Source of the DNA: an uncultured Methylococcaceae bacterium
GTDB lineage: Bacteria; Pseudomonadota; Gammaproteobacteria; Methylococcales; Methylomonadaceae
Reading direction: 5' to 3'
DNA length: 8,244 nucleotides
NCBI GenBank assembly: GCA_903839795.1
Contig: CAIMDR010000103.1
Span: forward strand, 1 to 8,244
The notes under the pieces were generated by a model that saw only the letters and a program-made list of their open reading frames with translations, did not search any database and was not told the origin of the DNA. Positions 6,560 through 8,244 of the stretch are shown piece after piece (position 1 is the stretch's first letter; each line of letters begins with the position of its first letter). A program made the position numbers and the translations under genes.

Positions 6560-7513
6560 TCAACAAGTCAGTTTTTCTGCAAACCGGTTAGTCGCAGAAA
6601 CCAATGCATTGATCATTTCTGCACCTTGGGCAATGTGTCCGGCATTGGGCAATACGATATAGTCGGCATGAGGCAACGCCTGATGCAGCTTCATCCCTGC
6701 CTCCAGGGGACAAACCAAATCCTGCCGCCCATGGATGATAAGGGTTGGAATGTTTTGTAGAATGGGGCAGTTTTCCAGAATCTGGTTTTCTTTAATAAAA
6801 TAGGCATGCTTGGCATAATGCAATTCCATGCGTACTTGTTTAACCATTTTATCCGTTACGTGGTCGCCGGGGCGACCGGGTTTATAATCGTTACCTAAAG
6901 CAACCTGTCCACCCCACGCCATCCATTCCTTGGCAACCCGTCTTTTGGCCACCTCATCTTTGCCCCATAACGCGTCACAAAGACCTTGCACCAAATCTTC
7001 CCGAGCGTGTTCCGGGATGCTTTCAAGCAACCGTTGCCATTGTTCCGGATAAATCAGATTGGCACCGGTCTTTGCAAACCACTCCAAATCTTGTTGCCGC
7101 ACCAAAAATACCGCACGAATAATCATGCCGATGACGTTGTCTGGATGCTGCTGTGCATATAACAAGGCCAATGCCGCCCCCCAAGAGCCACCAAACACCA
7201 GCCATTTTTCTATGCCTAACTGTTGCCGGATACGCTCCATATCATCAACCAAATCCTGCGTGGTATTGTTCTCCAATTCACCAAAAGGCAAAGACAAGCC
7301 ACAGCCTCGCTGATCAAAAAGAATAATACGGTAGTGTTCGGGATTAAAAAAACGGCGATGATCGGGTTTGGTTCCCGAGCACGGCCCGCCGTGTAAAAAA
7401 ACCACGGGAATGCCGTCAGAATTACCGCTTTGCTCTACATAAACAGAATGTTTACTGCCCGTTTCAAGAAAAAAAGTGTGATAGGGAGGTATTTCAGGGT
7501 ACAGGATTTTCAT
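6560..7513 (-). CDS. pip: Proline iminopeptidase (alpha/beta hydrolase)
   Basis: The enzyme (EC 3.4.11.5, peptidase family S33) releases N-terminal proline from peptides, usually in the cytoplasm. All landmarks are present in 317 residues, a normal length. The oxyanion-hole motif HGGPCSG is at 41-47; FDQRGCGLS at 66-74 is the family DQRG(S/C)G segment; the nucleophile elbow is GGSWGA at 108-113 (S110); the acid is D265 in IHGRQD; and the histidine is H293 in AGHIAQG. The N-terminus YPEIPPY is typical of the family and supports the ATG at 7513. The gene starts 3 bases after the vapC stop, and no clear ribosome-binding site lies in front of it, so it may depend on translation or transcription coming from the toxin-antitoxin pair. 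The methyltransferase gene follows downstream. Confidence 0.93.
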   Translation of the reverse strand: MKILYPEIPPYHTFFLETGSKHSVYVEQSGNSDGIPVVFLHGGPCSGTKPDHRRFFNPEHYRIILFDQRGCGLSLPFGELENNTTQDLVDDMERIRQQLGIEKWLVFGGSWGAALALLYAQQHPDNVIGMIIRAVFLVRQQDLEWFAKTGANLIYPEQWQRLLESIPEHAREDLVQGLCDALWGKDEVAKRRVAKEWMAWGGQVALGNDYKPGRPGDHVTDKMVKQVRMELHYAKHAYFIKENQILENCPILQNIPTLIIHGRQDLVCPLEAGMKLHQALPHADYIVLPNAGHIAQGAEMINALVSATNRFAEKLTC

Positions 7514-7516
7514 TGT

Positions 7517-7897
7517 TTAAACTGGTTTAAATGCTTTTATTGAAAGGTCTTTCAAAACTTGATAGTGCTTTACATTGCCTGTAAAAATATCAAGTCCATT
7601 TGCCACAGCGGTCGCACTAATTAAAGCATCAGCCAGTTGCATTGAATGACTTAAATAATGGTGTTCAACATAAAACAGGGCTTTGGCTGAAATATCTTCG
7701 GAAATATACAGTACGGTTGCATTCCAGAGCCTTAACGCTCGCCTTAGGGCAATAAGCTCCTGCTTATTTCGCATCCCCTGAACCAGCTCGATATAAGTCA
7801 CCACCGAAATAAAAAAACCGGATAATACTTCTATTTCCTGACGTGCCTTGTTGTTGCCTTTTAAGTACCAGATCAGCACATCCGTATCAACCAGCAT
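7517..7897 (-). CDS. vapC: PIN-domain toxin, VapC type
   Basis: VapC toxins are metal-dependent ribonucleases that cleave RNA, often tRNA, when released from their antitoxin. Counting from the ATG at 7897 the protein has 126 residues, the usual PIN length. MLVDTDVLIWYLKG gives acidic residues D4 and D6; YIELVQG gives E37; QLADALI gives D90, the third conserved acid. The end motif is LDIFTGNVKHY (D103, N108), so the last site is Asn rather than Asp, a common variation. A TTG in the same frame one codon upstream is an alternative start, but AGGGG lies 5 bases before the ATG and too close to the TTG, so I prefer the ATG. The gene overlaps the antitoxin gene by 11 bases, typical of coupled type II toxin-antitoxin pairs. 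Confidence 0.9.
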   Translation of the reverse strand: MLVDTDVLIWYLKGNNKARQEIEVLSGFFISVVTYIELVQGMRNKQELIALRRALRLWNATVLYISEDISAKALFYVEHHYLSHSMQLADALISATAVANGLDIFTGNVKHYQVLKDLSIKAFKPV

Positions 7898-8138
7898 CAA
7901 ATCCCCTACCTTTTCTCAAATTCTGCACATACTCTTCTACAGATTCAATATCCATACGATCCGCCCACATCCCGAACAATTCATTATTATCCGGAGCGGT
8001 GGGCTTAGCCGTTTTTTCATAAGGCACAAGCCGGGCGCAAGGCTTGCCTCTGAAGGTAATCACAACATCTTCTCCCCTGCTTACCGCGTCAAGCAGTTCT
8101 TTTGAATGAACCCGAAGATCCTTGGCAGTTGCTTTCAT
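7887..8138 (-). CDS. Phd/YefM family antitoxin
   Basis: This 83-residue protein neutralises the neighbouring PIN toxin and probably represses the shared promoter. The N-terminal half has the Phd/YefM DNA-binding pattern: KATAKDLRVHSKELLDAVSR (2-21), then GEDVVITFRGKPCARLVPYE (22-41). The region after residue 42 is the expected toxin-binding tail, with NELFGMWADR (52-61) and an acidic helix (62-75). This is a Phd-type partner rather than a VapB of the AbrB or RHH type. A GTGAG sequence about 7 bases upstream of the ATG at 8138 may serve as ribosome-binding site. It is first in the operon, overlapping vapC by 11 bases. Confidence 0.9.
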   Translation of the reverse strand: MKATAKDLRVHSKELLDAVSRGEDVVITFRGKPCARLVPYEKTAKPTAPDNNELFGMWADRMDIESVEEYVQNLRKGRGFDAG

Positions 8139-8152
8139 AGTGACATCTCACG

Positions 8153-8182
8153 TTAAGTTATCGCTGCGAAGTATGAACTTAA
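8153..8182. promoter_or_regulatory. Possible antitoxin operator (7-bp inverted repeat)
   Basis: TTAAGTT (8153-8159) and AACTTAA (8176-8182) are a perfect inverted repeat with a 16-base gap. They bracket the -10 box and predicted start site of the toxin-antitoxin promoter. Phd-family antitoxins bind palindromes over their own promoter, so the position fits autoregulation. The repeat is short and AT-rich, so chance is possible. The rest of 8199-8244 contains nothing that I can assign. Confidence 0.4.
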
Positions 8183-8198
8183 TAACGATAAACGTCAA
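8170..8198 (-). promoter_or_regulatory. Sigma-70-type promoter of the toxin-antitoxin operon
   Basis: On the minus strand, TTGACG (8193-8198) matches the -35 consensus at 5 of 6 positions and CATACT (8170-8175) matches the -10 at 4 of 6, with an ideal 17-bp spacer. Transcription would start near 8163, about 25 bases before the antitoxin ATG. This promoter may also serve pip. Confidence 0.55.
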
Positions 8199-8244
8199 TT
8201 TACCCGAACCAACACAAAAAAGGAGAAGTTTTACTGAAGAGATC

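Noticed and set aside
7059..7313. An 84-codon plus-strand frame opposite pip
   Set aside because: It overlaps the catalytic core of pip entirely and has composition typical of an antisense frame.
714..7897. A single defence or biosynthetic island linking the methyltransferase, SpeE-like protein, PEPCK-like protein and toxin-antitoxin pair
   Set aside because: The genes lie in separate transcription units in opposite directions, have mostly housekeeping-type partners, and show no shared promoter or conserved defence module.

Overview
The window looks like chromosomal DNA from a gammaproteobacterium. This rests on the YgiQ, proline iminopeptidase and Phd/VapC protein types, moderate GC, and intergenic gaps filled with palindromic repeats. 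Methanotroph-like Methylococcales would fit, but that is a weak guess; no taxonomic marker gene is present.

Layout. (1) 1-1523, minus strand: a spermidine-synthase-like gene (714-1523) followed by the N-terminal 239 codons of ygiQ (1-717, running off the left edge). The two overlap by the 4 bases ATGA, so they form an operon with probable translational coupling. (2) 1524-2152: a 629-base divergent intergenic region. It carries possible promoters at both ends and two large palindromic repeats in the middle (1662-1730 and 1808-1934). (3) 2153-5608, plus strand: one very large gene of 1151 codons. Its motif order matches a diphosphate-type phosphoenolpyruvate carboxykinase (PPi-PEPCK). (4) 5609-5736: a convergent junction almost filled by a 105-bp imperfect palindrome that can terminate transcription from both sides and overlaps the stop codon of the next gene. 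(5) 5737-8138, minus strand, in order of transcription: phd-like antitoxin, vapC-like PIN toxin, proline iminopeptidase (pip), and an unassigned SAM-dependent methyltransferase. The first three are tightly packed. Between pip and the methyltransferase lies a 113-bp element with aligned terminal inverted repeats and an 8-bp target duplication, which is a good MITE candidate.

How the parts relate. The genes do not form one obvious pathway: central carbon metabolism (PEPCK), peptide processing (pip), a toxin-antitoxin pair with its own promoter and possible operator, and three proteins with SAM-related folds (YgiQ, the SpeE-like protein, the methyltransferase). I saw no clearly new multi-gene system. 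The points most worth following are the PPi-PEPCK candidate, the MITE with its target duplication, the unusual ygiQ partner, and the toxin-antitoxin pair placed 3 bases upstream of pip. No tRNA, rRNA or CRISPR array was seen.
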